DNA of 64,000 bases from Oscillospiraceae bacterium. GTDB taxonomy: Bacteria > Bacillota > Clostridia > Oscillospirales > Oscillospiraceae. Under the pieces are notes generated by a model that saw only the letters and a program-made list of their open reading frames with translations, was not told the origin of the DNA and ran no database searches. Shown one piece after another: positions 7,317-16,354 of this stretch. Numbering within the stretch: position 1 is the first letter of the stretch; each line of letters starts with the position of its first letter. Location: NCBI GenBank assembly GCA_902787755.1, contig CADAHL010000003.1, forward strand, positions 1-64,000, in the 5' to 3' direction. Made by a program: the position numbers and the translations under genes.

Positions 7317-8036
7317 TCAGCCTTTGTGCCGTTTCGGAGTGCTCTGGCCGTAGTAGTCGCCATAGTACTTCTGGTAATAGCCCTTGCGGTAGTAGTACTT
7401 GTCGTTCTTCTTCTCGACCATGTTCAGCACCGCTCCAAGGATCGGGGTGCCGGTGGCTTCCAGCTGCCGCACGGCATTCTGAGCCATGCGGTACGGAATG
7501 CTGCCGGAGTTGACCACCATGATAATTCCGTCGCACATCGGAGCTACGATGGCCGCATCCACCACCAGATTGATGGGCGGGCAGTCCACGATCACATAGT
7601 CGTACTCATTCCGGCAGATCTCGATGAGCTTCTCCATACGGGGATTGGACAGAAGCTCGGTGGGGTTGGGGGGCACGCGTCCCGCCAGGATCAGATGGAA
7701 ATCCTGGACATCCGTAGCCAGCAGGACTTCCTCCAGGCTGCTCCGGGCCGCCAGAAGATAGGACAGGCCGGGCAGATCCTTTGCCCCCTGCAGCGCCTGA
7801 CTGGCAAGCACCGATTTTCTCATATCCGCGTCGATCAGCAAAACCCGGGATCCCAGCTGAGCCAGAGAGGTGCACAGATTCATCGAGACCGTGCTCTTTC
7901 CCTCATCGGCCACGGTGCTGGTTAAAAGGATCACCTTTTTGTCCTTCCCGTAGAACTGGAGATTGGTACGCAGCAGCTTCATAGCCTCGTTTACGTCGTA
8001 GGGAAGCTCCCGCTTGTTCAGTTTGACTTGCTGCAT
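7317..8036 (-). CDS. cpsD: CpsD/CapB-type tyrosine autokinase (BY-kinase)
   Basis: The 239-aa cytoplasmic bacterial tyrosine kinase has Walker A (TSTVADEGKST, about residues 39-49), Walker A' (VLLIDADMRKS) and Walker B (YVIVDCPP). The tail is Tyr-rich (KYYYRKGYYQKYYGDYYGQ), where autophosphorylation takes place. It needs the CpsC membrane adaptor encoded two genes upstream for activation. It is last of three genes in the order cpsC-cpsB-cpsD, 15 nt after cpsB. No glycosyltransferases are nearby, so the polysaccharide it controls is made elsewhere. Confidence 0.93.
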   Translation of the reverse strand: MQQVKLNKRELPYDVNEAMKLLRTNLQFYGKDKKVILLTSTVADEGKSTVSMNLCTSLAQLGSRVLLIDADMRKSVLASQALQGAKDLPGLSYLLAARSSLEEVLLATDVQDFHLILAGRVPPNPTELLSNPRMEKLIEICRNEYDYVIVDCPPINLVVDAAIVAPMCDGIIMVVNSGSIPYRMAQNAVRQLEATGTPILGAVLNMVEKKNDKYYYRKGYYQKYYGDYYGQSTPKRHKG

Positions 8037-8051
8037 GTTTTCTACTCCTCG

Positions 8052-8771
8052 TTATTGATCCTTTATCAGAGCCATTGGGCCGGTGCAGAGCAGACGCTCT
8101 GCCGTTTCCTGCCCATATTTTCTTGTCAAAAGCGCGGCACAGTCCGCCAGATTCGGCTTGCGCCCCTCCAGATCGTGGGCGTCGCTGGCAACAGCGGCCA
8201 CCAGGCCCTGTCGAACCAGGCGATGGGCCAGCCATTTCTGACGCAGACCCTCCCAGCCCAGAAGACTTCCGGCATTGACCTGGAGCTTGGCTCCCTGCTC
8301 CAGCAGCTTTTCCGCCAGTCCCGAGTCCTGACGGGTGGGCTCGTACCGCTCCACATGAGCGATCAGCGGCTGAAAGCCCGCCTCCCGGCAGAGCCGGATC
8401 GCCTCAAACATGTTCTCCGCCCGGTGGCGCCGGCCGAACTCCACAAGGAGAGTCTTCCCCTCCCCCATGGCTTTCAGGCGTCCTTCCGCCAGGCAGCGCA
8501 GAAAGCCCTCGTCGAAATGATACTCCCGACTGTCATACAGCCGCAGCGGCAGCTCCGCCTCCCGCACCAGTTCCCGGAGCCGGTCGACCTGTCTGTCGAT
8601 CTCGCTCTGGTCGGTCTCAAACATTCCTTTTCGAAGGTGGGGCGTGAGGCAGATCGTCTCCACTCCCTGCCTGACCTGCTCCCGCAGCAGCGCCTTTGCC
8701 TCATTCAGATCGTAGGCGCCGTCATCCACATAAGGGACCAGGTGGCAATGGATATCAACAAGTTTTGTCAT
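8052..8771 (-). CDS. cpsB: CpsB/CapC-type tyrosine-protein phosphatase (PHP family)
   Basis: The 239-aa manganese-dependent PHP-fold phosphatase removes phosphate from the CpsD tyrosine tail. The metal-binding motif VDIHCHLVPYVDDGAYD begins at residue 5. CLTPHLRKG, LIAHVERYEP and VAAVASDAHD carry the remaining His/Asp/Glu ligands. It lies between the adaptor and the kinase genes, as in streptococcal capsule loci. A gap of 185 nt separates it from cpsC, without a convincing gene. Confidence 0.92.
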   Translation of the reverse strand: MTKLVDIHCHLVPYVDDGAYDLNEAKALLREQVRQGVETICLTPHLRKGMFETDQSEIDRQVDRLRELVREAELPLRLYDSREYHFDEGFLRCLAEGRLKAMGEGKTLLVEFGRRHRAENMFEAIRLCREAGFQPLIAHVERYEPTRQDSGLAEKLLEQGAKLQVNAGSLLGWEGLRQKWLAHRLVRQGLVAAVASDAHDLEGRKPNLADCAALLTRKYGQETAERLLCTGPMALIKDQ

Positions 8772-8956
8772 TCTGTTTCTTTCTGGGCTGTCAGCCCGGT
8801 GCTGCAGCCCGGGAAATCTCTTCTCAGCGGACCGCAGTCCTCCGAAGAAGGCGTCCCGACAGAGTCGAAGACGATGCAGAACACCCGCTCTCGCTTTTTT
8901 GCATCTGGCAGATGCCGAAAAGCCGGTTCATCTCCGATCCGCTCATCGGGTGTAGA

Positions 8957-9682
8957 TTACTTTGCGATATTCTTCTCAAAAGGCACCGAGGCCAGCACCG
9001 TCAGATTCAGGTAGCGACGGATATCCTCCTCGGTGCTGATGGTGTCGTCGGCAAAGTAACGGATCAGAACCACTGCCACGACCAAAGCCGCCAGAGCCAA
9101 TCCTCCCAGAACCACGTTTCGTTTCATACTGGGGCTGCTCGGGGACTCGGGAACTACAGCCCTGGAAACCGTGGAGGGCTTGTCGGTGTTCATGACGTCC
9201 GCGATCTGCTCTCGAAGCACATCCGCCAGAGCATTTGCGACCTGGGCAGCCCGCTGGGGATCGGGGTCCTGTACCCGAATGGTCAGCATATGGGAATCCT
9301 CCGGATTTGTTACGGAGATCGAGCCCACCAGCTGCTTATAGTAACTGGGTTCCAAACCAAGCTCGTCAATCACCTGGTTGATCGTCTCCCTGGTAGTGGC
9401 GATGATCTGGAAGTCCGTGGTCAGCTGGTTGCTGAGCTGGATATTCGCAGCGCTGGTATTGCTGCTGCTCTTACTGAATACATAGATGGTCGAACTGGCC
9501 GTGTAGCGCGGAGTAATGAACAGTTTGGTTCCGATCCCCGCCAGAAGCGCGCCAAGAACGAAGGCCAGAAGGATCAGCCATGCCCTGCCCAAAAGCACGC
9601 GCATGACCTCCATCAGGTCGATCTCTTCCTCCATCTGCCCCTGCTGAAGCTCCAGGCCCTTTCTCCACGGTGTCTGGTCCAT
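8957..9682 (-). CDS. cpsC: CpsC/Wzz-type chain-length determinant and kinase activator
   Basis: The 241-aa membrane adaptor has two TM segments (around residues 34-56 and 188-208) flanking an extracytoplasmic loop with SSSNTSAANIQLSNQLTTDFQIIA, typical of YveK/CpsC proteins. The cytoplasmic tail (YFADDTISTEEDIRRYLNLTVLASVPFEKN) is the kinase-activating end. ATG at 9682 follows AAAGGGA. The first gene of the triad, it has a promoter at 9752-9779. Confidence 0.92.
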   Translation of the reverse strand: MDQTPWRKGLELQQGQMEEEIDLMEVMRVLLGRAWLILLAFVLGALLAGIGTKLFITPRYTASSTIYVFSKSSSNTSAANIQLSNQLTTDFQIIATTRETINQVIDELGLEPSYYKQLVGSISVTNPEDSHMLTIRVQDPDPQRAAQVANALADVLREQIADVMNTDKPSTVSRAVVPESPSSPSMKRNVVLGGLALAALVVAVVLIRYFADDTISTEEDIRRYLNLTVLASVPFEKNIAK

Positions 9683-9716
9683 ATGTCAATTCCCTTTCTC
9701 TTACTGGATCCCTAAG

Positions 9717-9779
9717 TTAAAACGGAACCGTTTTATGCCTACATTTTTAAGATTGTATCACAAATTACGAAAAGCGCAA
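9717..9779 (-). promoter_or_regulatory. Promoter and leader palindrome of the cps triad
   Basis: On the minus strand TTGCGC (9774-9779) and TACAAT (9752-9757) are 16 nt apart. Downstream in the leader, TAAAACGG/CCGTTTTA (9717-9734) forms an 8-bp inverted repeat with a 2-nt centre, a possible operator or stem. No gene occupies 9780-9924. Confidence 0.6.
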
Positions 9780-9924
9780 GATGATTTTTCTGGTCAAGCT
9801 CCATCTCAATCGTATATGGTCAGCCCCGGTTCCGAAAAGCTGCTTTGACCTGGTACAGCAGTTTCCTCCCCTGCCCGCCTTTCTCCCGGGGTTGAAAAAT
9901 ATCTTGGTTTTTTCAAAAAAGTAG

Positions 9925-9953
9925 TTGACAAACCCAAAGCCCTGTGCTATTAT
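9925..9953 (+). promoter_or_regulatory. Promoter of tRNA-fMet
   Basis: TTGACA (9925-9930) and TATTAT (9948-9953) are 17 nt apart, with the tRNA starting 46 nt later. Confidence 0.85.
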
Positions 9954-9999
9954 AGTCAAGCTCAAGGGTCCGGTTTTGTCGGCCATTGCAAGTGAATAT

Positions 10000-10075
<76 letters not shown>

Positions 10076-10081
10076 CATTGG

Positions 10082-10118
10082 CACACAGGCTATGATACAA
10101 TAGCCTGTGTGTTTTTTT
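10082..10118 (+). terminator. Terminator of tRNA-fMet
   Basis: An inverted repeat of about 12 bp (CACACAGGCTAT with ATAGCCTGTGTG) is followed by T7. The 281 nt from here to the next start (10400) hold no gene that I can support. Confidence 0.9.
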
Positions 10119-10399
10119 CGCTTCTACCATGAAAAGGCTAGAAGGAATCTAGCTTGCGAAGAGGTGAGTTCAATCATCGGTTTTATCACTCCATATACTC
10201 ATAATAAGGAATCTTTCATTCCGACGGGCAAGTGAAAAGAGAGCGCTCGACTCTTTTCTCTTTCCTGCATACCTTATAGCTTTTTCTCTTTCACGGTGAT
10301 ATGATGTCCTTACCGAACTCAAAAGCGCTCCGGAAGCTCGCGGCGGGAAAGGGCGCCAAGCACCGGATAATTCAGAGATGTGAAGAGAGGAATACGTAT

Positions 10400-12226
10400 A
10401 TGGAAACAAAAAAAGAAAACCTATGGCGCACGGTGGCCGTGTTTGCGCTGATTCTTTGCCTGGTGCTGGGCATTCTGTATCTGACAGCTTTGGCCCCGGG
10501 AAGCCCGAGCGCGGAGACGCAGCCAAGCGGCGAAGAGTCGCCGCTGGTTTCCTGGGCGTCTGATTCTGCGGCAAAAGCCAGTCTTCTCTCTTACATTGAG
10601 GCCGTCACCGAAGAGGGCGGCGCGGATTATATCCCCGTGAAGGATCGCATTGCGGTGTTCGACATGGACGGGACTCTCACCTGTGAGACCTATTACACGT
10701 ACTACGACACCATGATGTTCATCGAGTACTGCCTGGTCGATCACCCGGAGCGAGTGTCGGACGAACTGAAACAGATCGCCGCGTCGATCCAGCCCGGCTA
10801 TCTGGCCGACGAGACCCTGGCCCGGAACTTCGCCAAAGCCTACGCCGGGATGACGATGGAAGAGTTCTATCGCTACGCGGTCGAATTCGGGCAGAAGCAG
10901 ACCGAGAGCTTCGACAACATGCGCTACATCGACAACTTCTACCTCCCCATGGCGGAGCTTGTCCGGTACCTGTATGAAAACGGCTTTACGATCTATGTGA
11001 TCAGCGGCACAGAACGCACCACCACCCGGGCCATTGTGGCCAATTCGCCCATCCGGGATTACGTTTCGCCTAACCACGTGATCGGCACGGACTTTGAAGT
11101 GAAGCAGGCCGGACACGAGACGGAGTCGTCCAATATGGATTTCAAATACGCAAACGGGGACGAGCTGGTCATCACGGGCGGCTTCATTCAGAAAAATCTT
11201 AACGGCAACAAATCCATCTATATCCAGCGGGAAATCGGGCAGCGCCCGGTGCTGGCCTTCGGAAACAGCGGCAGCGATACAAGCATGATGAACTACACGA
11301 TCGACAGCCGGAATCCATATCGGGCCCAGGCGTATATGGTGGTTGCCGACGACGACGTCCGTGAGTGGGGCAAGCAGGACTGGGAGACCAAGTCGGCGGA
11401 TTACACGGCAATGGGCTACATTCCGATCTCCATGAAAAACGACTTCGCGCAGATTTATGCGGAAGGCATCGTCCCCTCTTCCCAGCAGTACCGGGAGCGG
11501 GATTGGACCGCCGCAGTCACGGAGGCGGAGGCCCCGGAAGAAGCGCAGAGCGCGGATCCCGACGTGATCCTTTCGGACGATTCTTCCGATTTTGTCCTGT
11601 TGAGCGAAGCCGTGCCCGACGCCATTTTGGAGATCCGGTATTACTCCACCTATAACTTTGTCGGAGACCGGATCAACGGATACGAAGAACCGCTCGCCAT
11701 GTTGACCGCGGAAGCCGCAGACGCGCTGCGGGAAGTCAGCGACGAGCTCATGGGCATGGGCTACCGGCTGAAAATCTTTGACGCCTATCGGCCGCAGATG
11801 GCCGTCACGCATTTCATGAACTGGGCGCTCGACACGGAGGACACCCGCATGAAGGCGTATTTCTACCCGGAGCTGGACAAAGACGTGCTCTTCCCCCAGG
11901 GCTACATTGCGGAGCACTCAGGCCACAGCCGCGGCAGCACCGTGGATCTCACTCTGTTTGATATGACGACGGAGCGGGAAGTCGATATGGGCGGCACCTT
12001 TGACTATTTCGGAGAGCTGAGCCATCCGGACTATACCGGCATTACCGAAGAGCAGTATGCCAACCGCATGATTTTGCGCGAGGTCATGTTGAAGCACGGC
12101 TTCAAGCCCCTGGCCGAGGAATGGTGGCACTTCACCCTGGAGAATGAACCGTATCCGAACACCTATTTCACCTTCCCCATCAACAGCGACTCCATCGCCG
12201 CCCTGAGCCAGGAGAACGCGGCGTAA
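10400..12226 (+). CDS. Membrane-anchored HAD phosphatase-VanX (D-Ala-D-Ala dipeptidase) fusion
   Basis: The 608-aa two-enzyme protein starts with an N-terminal TM anchor (about residues 11-31) followed by a Ser/Glu-rich spacer. This suggests both domains face outside. Residues about 80-380 form a HAD-superfamily domain with the DMDGT nucleophile motif at 88-92, VISGTERTT and GNSGSD. Residues about 400-600 are a VanX/DdpX-type M15D peptidase. DAYRP, SGHSRGSTVD (His 509, Asp 516) and EWWHF (Glu 574, His 577) match the zinc ligands and catalytic Glu of VanX, with the same H-x6-D and E-x2-H spacing. It may trim cell-wall dipeptides and dephosphorylate an envelope substrate. ATG at 10400 follows GAAGAGAGG. 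There is no vanH/vanA gene nearby, so a resistance role is doubtful. Confidence 0.85.
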   Translation: METKKENLWRTVAVFALILCLVLGILYLTALAPGSPSAETQPSGEESPLVSWASDSAAKASLLSYIEAVTEEGGADYIPVKDRIAVFDMDGTLTCETYYTYYDTMMFIEYCLVDHPERVSDELKQIAASIQPGYLADETLARNFAKAYAGMTMEEFYRYAVEFGQKQTESFDNMRYIDNFYLPMAELVRYLYENGFTIYVISGTERTTTRAIVANSPIRDYVSPNHVIGTDFEVKQAGHETESSNMDFKYANGDELVITGGFIQKNLNGNKSIYIQREIGQRPVLAFGNSGSDTSMMNYTIDSRNPYRAQAYMVVADDDVREWGKQDWETKSADYTAMGYIPISMKNDFAQIYAEGIVPSSQQYRERDWTAAVTEAEAPEEAQSADPDVILSDDSSDFVLLSEAVPDAILEIRYYSTYNFVGDRINGYEEPLAMLTAEAADALREVSDELMGMGYRLKIFDAYRPQMAVTHFMNWALDTEDTRMKAYFYPELDKDVLFPQGYIAEHSGHSRGSTVDLTLFDMTTEREVDMGGTFDYFGELSHPDYTGITEEQYANRMILREVMLKHGFKPLAEEWWHFTLENEPYPNTYFTFPINSDSIAALSQENAA

Positions 12227-12359
12227 GAAATACGGAACAGTTCACGGAAAGAAAGAGAGTTTCACGGTATGGAAACGGATCGGTCGTGACCACACATAAA
12301 GAGGAAGCGCTCCGGGTTCCGTTCCCGGTCCGCTGCGGGGAAGCATGGGAGGCGAAAGA

Positions 12360-12854
12360 ATGGAGACAGAATTGAGGCGCTGCCGCAGCAATCTCAGCAT
12401 TCTCGGCAGCGGGGTGATCGTGTTTACGGTCTGGGAGCTGATCAGGCCCATTCTGATCAGCCTGCTGGTGCAGAAGACAAGCGATGCGGCACCGGCAGAC
12501 GTGTCGGTGCCGGAGCTTCCGCTGGAGTTGGTCGTTTTGTTGATCGCGGCGATCCTGGCGCTGGCTGTCCTGGATCTCCTGCTGCGCTTTCATATCGGCC
12601 GCGCGGCGCGGGCAGAGGCAGCGGGAAAGCGAAAAGGGAACGCGTATGTGGTCTTTGCGTTTTTGATCTTCGGTTTTCAGGCGATCGGCCTCCTCGTCAC
12701 GGTCATTCAGCTGTTTCGGGCCGGACTGATGGAATCGTCCATTTTGGATACCGCCGCATCTCTGCTGGTTGAGCTTGGCTCCACCGTCATCATGGGAGAG
12801 CTGGCCTTCACCGCTGTAAAAGTCAAAAAGCTGAGCAAGCCGGACATTGGGTGA
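12360..12854 (+). CDS. Four-TM membrane protein of unknown function
   Basis: The 164-aa product has hydrophobic segments near residues 20-37, 57-78, 100-122 and 132-153. No family is recognised. The start at 12360 follows GGGAGG. It lies 6 nt before the DUF6765-like gene, so the two are probably co-transcribed. Confidence 0.65.
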   Translation: METELRRCRSNLSILGSGVIVFTVWELIRPILISLLVQKTSDAAPADVSVPELPLELVVLLIAAILALAVLDLLLRFHIGRAARAEAAGKRKGNAYVVFAFLIFGFQAIGLLVTVIQLFRAGLMESSILDTAASLLVELGSTVIMGELAFTAVKVKKLSKPDIG

Positions 12855-12860
12855 ACAGAC

Positions 12861-14027
12861 ATGCAGAAGGATTTTCATTATTACGCCACATACTGCGCCG
12901 CGCGCATCGCGGGCTACTCCCACGATCAGGGGATGGAGATCTGCTACAGCTCTCAGCTGGTGGACTGGTGCTCCAAGACCTTTCTGTCCAAGCTCAGCGG
13001 TCCGCCCGCCGCGGCAACGACACAGCTGCAGCTGGAGCTGATGGAGGCCAGGACCGATCTTGTCGGCCTGCAGGACATCACCCGCATCTGGGCGTCCTTT
13101 CATTTTTTGCCCTATGACCTGTATGCGCCGGTCAAGCGCGGCTTCCGCACCTACCGAAACAAATACCGCCTGATCTGTCAGCCGAACGGCGCGCTGGTGA
13201 GCGACACCGTGGAACTGGCAAAAAAGCGCGGTACGCAGGCGGTCGGGATCGCGATGCACGTGCTGGCCGACACCTGGGCGCACCGGAATTTTGCCGGAAC
13301 GCCGTCTCTTGTCATCAACAACACGGACGCCTATTTCTATGAGCTGGTCGAGCAGGAGGGCGAGGAGCAATGGCGCCCCGTCCGTTTCCGCCACAGCCCC
13401 GGCGCGCCGGATGAGCTGGAGCAGGGGCTTTACAGCAACAGCATCTATCAGTGGGAGGAAAGCTCCATCATGAACCTGGGGCACGGCCGGGCCGGCCACC
13501 TTCCGGACTACAGCTTCGCCCGCTACAAGTATCTGCCCGCCTGGGCCGATTACGAGGAAAGCTTCAAGGACAATCCCACAGAGTATTACAAGGCCTTCTG
13601 CCAGATGATCCACGCCATGCAATATCTCCGGGGCGCTGTCCCGGACTTCTCGCTGGATACCTATGCCTATGAAGTGGCCGCCCCCTGGGCGGAGGAGATC
13701 CGCAGCATCCTGAACAAGCGGCAGCTCGACGCCTGTGCGGACTGGAAGGCGCTGGCGGAAAAGATCGCCGGGCGGGAGATCGAGGACTTCGATCAGAAAA
13801 AGTACCAGGCTGAATATCTCGCCGCAGAGAAGGCGGAGAAGGCCGGGACTTTCCTGGGCGCGTTCTTTCTCGCGGCCATGGCGCAGAAGAGCATGGTGAC
13901 CAATGCGATCTTTCGCTCCGGGAATCTTCTGGCCGGCTTTTCGGTGGACTTCTCCGAGAAGGGCTTCCGCGGCATCCGGGATTATCGGCATCTACTGGAG
14001 CATGAGAAGGGGGAGAAAACGCAATGA
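12861..14027 (+). CDS. DUF6765-like protein resembling zinc phospholipase C-type folds
   Basis: The 388-aa cytoplasmic-looking protein lacks a signal peptide. It begins MQKDFHYYATYCAARIAGYS. The motif MHVLADTWAHRNFAG (about residues 133-147) resembles the H-x3-D-x2-AH zinc site of phospholipase C/S1-P1-type helical hydrolases, and further His residues (FRHSPG, NLGHGRAGH) are spaced as possible ligands. I recall such proteins as DUF6765; the function is unknown. Its end overlaps the next gene by 4 nt (ATGA), implying translational coupling. Confidence 0.7.
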   Translation: MQKDFHYYATYCAARIAGYSHDQGMEICYSSQLVDWCSKTFLSKLSGPPAAATTQLQLELMEARTDLVGLQDITRIWASFHFLPYDLYAPVKRGFRTYRNKYRLICQPNGALVSDTVELAKKRGTQAVGIAMHVLADTWAHRNFAGTPSLVINNTDAYFYELVEQEGEEQWRPVRFRHSPGAPDELEQGLYSNSIYQWEESSIMNLGHGRAGHLPDYSFARYKYLPAWADYEESFKDNPTEYYKAFCQMIHAMQYLRGAVPDFSLDTYAYEVAAPWAEEIRSILNKRQLDACADWKALAEKIAGREIEDFDQKKYQAEYLAAEKAEKAGTFLGAFFLAAMAQKSMVTNAIFRSGNLLAGFSVDFSEKGFRGIRDYRHLLEHEKGEKTQ

Positions 14028-14566
14028 CTCTGACTCAGCGGATCGGAAAGGTCCTCCGCGCTTTGATTTTGTGTCTTACGGCGTGGGCTATGGTCAAGCT
14101 GGGAGAACAGGGCTTCGTCCTGGTAAGCGCCCTGCTCAGCCTTGGGCTGATCGTATTCGGTGTGCGCAAGCTCGTATATTATTTCACCATGGCACGGCAC
14201 ATGGTGGATGGACGCAGCATTCTGTATCTCGGCGTAATCGCCTTTGACTTCGGCGTCTTTACCCTGTCGATCTCCGATCAGCACGGCGTGTTCATCGTGC
14301 TGTACCTGCTGGGGGCGCATGCGTTCTCCGGGCTGATCGATATCCTGCGTGCGCGGGAGGCCAGGCAGTTTGAAGCGCCGTCCTGGAAAATCAATCTGGC
14401 AGAGGGGCTCGCCAATATCGGCGTGGCTGTCGTCGCGGTGGTGTTCGGCCTCGTTCTGGGGAACATGCGGGCCCTGACGATGATATACGCCGCGGGCCTG
14501 GTTTATTCAGCCCTTTTGAATCTGCTCTCCGTGTTTCGGAGGACCGCCATCGTGTATATCCCATGA
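14024..14566 (+). CDS. HdeD/DUF308-like membrane protein
   Basis: The 180-aa product has six short hydrophobic segments with a repeat-like two-TM organisation (IVFGVRKLVYYFTMARH, IVLYLLGAHAFSGLIDILRAREARQ), as in the HdeD/DUF308 family. The assignment rests on general pattern only. It starts within the stop of the DUF6765-like gene. Confidence 0.6.
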   Translation: MTLTQRIGKVLRALILCLTAWAMVKLGEQGFVLVSALLSLGLIVFGVRKLVYYFTMARHMVDGRSILYLGVIAFDFGVFTLSISDQHGVFIVLYLLGAHAFSGLIDILRAREARQFEAPSWKINLAEGLANIGVAVVAVVFGLVLGNMRALTMIYAAGLVYSALLNLLSVFRRTAIVYIP

Positions 14567-14608
14567 CGGAAGTCGGGAGCGATTCCGGCAAAAAAGCGAG
14601 ACCTGAGT

Positions 14609-14944
14609 ATGCTCCTGCTCAGCCTGCTTTTCGGAAGAGAGCAGAAAGGAGACGTCATTCCGGCTCTTGTCATTGCTTTTCTTGGCGCGGCAGTGAACAT
14701 CTATTTCTGGCGGCGATATGCCGGACTTCATCGGAAGCAAGGAAATGCGTTTTTACGTGTTCAGTCTCGGCTCTATGGCGCAAAATCCTGCGTAGATCTG
14801 TGCGTCACCGCAACTCTTGCAGCGGTCCTGCTTTTACCTGGCTCTACGTTTTCATATGCTTTGGACTTTGCCGGCTCGTTGCTGGTATCTCTTTATATGA
14901 TCTTCTGTGAGGTAAAGACCATTTATGAGCATAAGAAATGTTAG
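14609..14944 (+). pseudogene. Probable C-terminal remnant of a CDF-like membrane protein
   Basis: The 111-residue frame has about three TM segments (ALVIAFLGAAVNIYFW, CVDLCVTATLAAVLLL, YALDFAGSLLVSLYMIFCEV). It resembles the last membrane part of cation-diffusion-facilitator-like proteins. A normal member would carry about 90 more N-terminal residues, and none are present upstream, where the previous gene ends at 14566. It reads as a 5'-truncated gene, though a genuine short membrane protein is possible. Confidence 0.5.
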
Positions 14945-15248
14945 ATACGTGCGTAAGAAGGATGCTCTGTGTAACTGCGCCGAGCTTCCTCTCCTATAAT
15001 TTGATCATGACGATGAAAAGTCCAGGGGAGGAAATCTATTCCCCTGGACTTTTCATGTGAATCAAATTCTCTTTATCGTTCCGTCCGTCAATACATCGAT
15101 CATGATCCTTGCGGCCAAACGGAAAGAATAAATGAAGGTTTATACGAGTTAAAGCTATAATAGGAACAAGCTCACGCTCGCGGTACTTCAAAATCATTTT
15201 TACAAATACAGGATTCTCGTGGCGACCGCTGAGAACAACAACCTCAGA
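14945..15248. other. Intergenic region with terminator and an element-like sequence
   Basis: Apart from the hairpin at 15016-15053 no gene is visible. About 15166-15195 resembles the left-end sequence of the mobile element at 50886-50915 (CTCACGCT, then a Pu/Py-variant CG, then TACTTC). That may mark an old insertion scar. Confidence 0.4.
15016..15053. terminator. Bidirectional terminator
   Basis: AAAAGTCCAGGGG (15016-15028) pairs perfectly with CCCCTGGACTTTT (15041-15053). The T run on either strand suits termination from the left-hand genes and from the minus-strand AraC gene. Confidence 0.75.
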
Positions 15249-16339
15249 TCAGACATGCTTTTCCCTGTATTCATTCGGCGTAAGGCCGACATATTTCTTG
15301 AATACCCTCGAAAAATGAGCGGGAGAAGAAAAAGCGAGATAGTCCCCGATGGCCGCAGCGCTGCGGTCGGTATAGCGGAGGAGACGTTTGGCCTCCTCCG
15401 TTTTCTGCTGGAGGATAAAGTCGTTGAGTTTGATCCCCGTTTTTCGGTGAAACTTGGTAGACAGATACGAACGACCCATATACAGCGACTGAGCAAGCGC
15501 TTCTGTGGAGATGTTATCAGACAAATGATGCTGCACGTAATTGGCGACCGCCACAGCCAGCTTTCCCGGGTGCTCGCCTAGATGAAGCCGCTCCACTCGC
15601 TCGGTGAATTCCAGCACCATGTGGTATTGAAGGTTGGTGATCTTCTCCGGCGTGTCCAGCCGTTCACAGCTTTGAATGTAGGAATCGCTGAGGGAAAAGG
15701 CGTCGTCCACATCCAGCCCGCCGCGGATGGCGGCCCGGGAGCAGAGCGTTGCCGTGACAATAAAAATGTTTTTCATCTGGCGCAGATACTCCGGCGACAG
15801 AATACCGCCCCGGACATGGGAGGCTGCATTTCGCCACCCTTTTGAATGACCTGAGAGGCACGAATCGTTCGCAGCATATCCTGCTCGTCGGTGGTGATCG
15901 TCAGATCCCGGAGCTCCAGTCTCTCGCCGTTGACCAGATAGTTGATGGAGCAGAGCATCAGCAGAAGGCTCTCCACAGGCATATTGACGATGGCCTTGAT
16001 ACTGCGGCCAAACTCCTCCGCGTCCTCCTTGCTCAGCCCCATATGAAAGGCGTACTCCCGCAGTTCCTGATCGGAGGCGGGAAGCTGCCGGGTGGGCCCG
16101 ACGATGAAGCGGATCTCGCCGGAAACGAGGACGCCGTAATAGTAGAAGTGCTCCGTCAGAAAGTAACCGACATGATCGGAAATCCGCCAAAGCTGCTCCC
16201 TGCACAGCAGCATGGGGTCACGGATCAGTGTGACCGGTGAGTGAAAGGAAAGCAGATCCTCTCCCTTGTAGACGCGCACCGGGATCCCCGACAGGTTCGC
16301 GGTGATCCGACACAGATAGTCAAAGTCAATACGCATCAT
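15249..16339 (-). pseudogene. AraC-family transcriptional regulator, frameshifted
   Basis: Starting at ATG 16339 (after AAGGGAGG), the frame encodes an N-terminal sensor (MMRIDFDYLCRITANLSGIP, FIVGPTRQLP, MLCSINYLVNGERL). It loses register near 15815-15825. After a one-base shift the frame resumes at HVRGGILSPEYLRQMKNIF and reaches a complete AraC DNA-binding domain (YVQHHLSDNISTEALAQSLY, SYLSTKFHRKTG, FSSPAHFSRVFKKYVGLTPNEYR). Together about 363 codons remain, the right length for the family. The shift falls in a C-rich run (CCTCCC on the coding strand), so it is either a real mutation or a sequencing error. It is divergent from the GH3 gene and probably its activator. Confidence 0.85.
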
Positions 16340-16354
16340 GCCGCCTCCCTTCAC

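Noticed and set aside
10400-12226. A vancomycin-resistance determinant
   Set aside because: The VanX-like domain is fused and membrane-anchored, and no vanH, vanA or vanRS genes are nearby.
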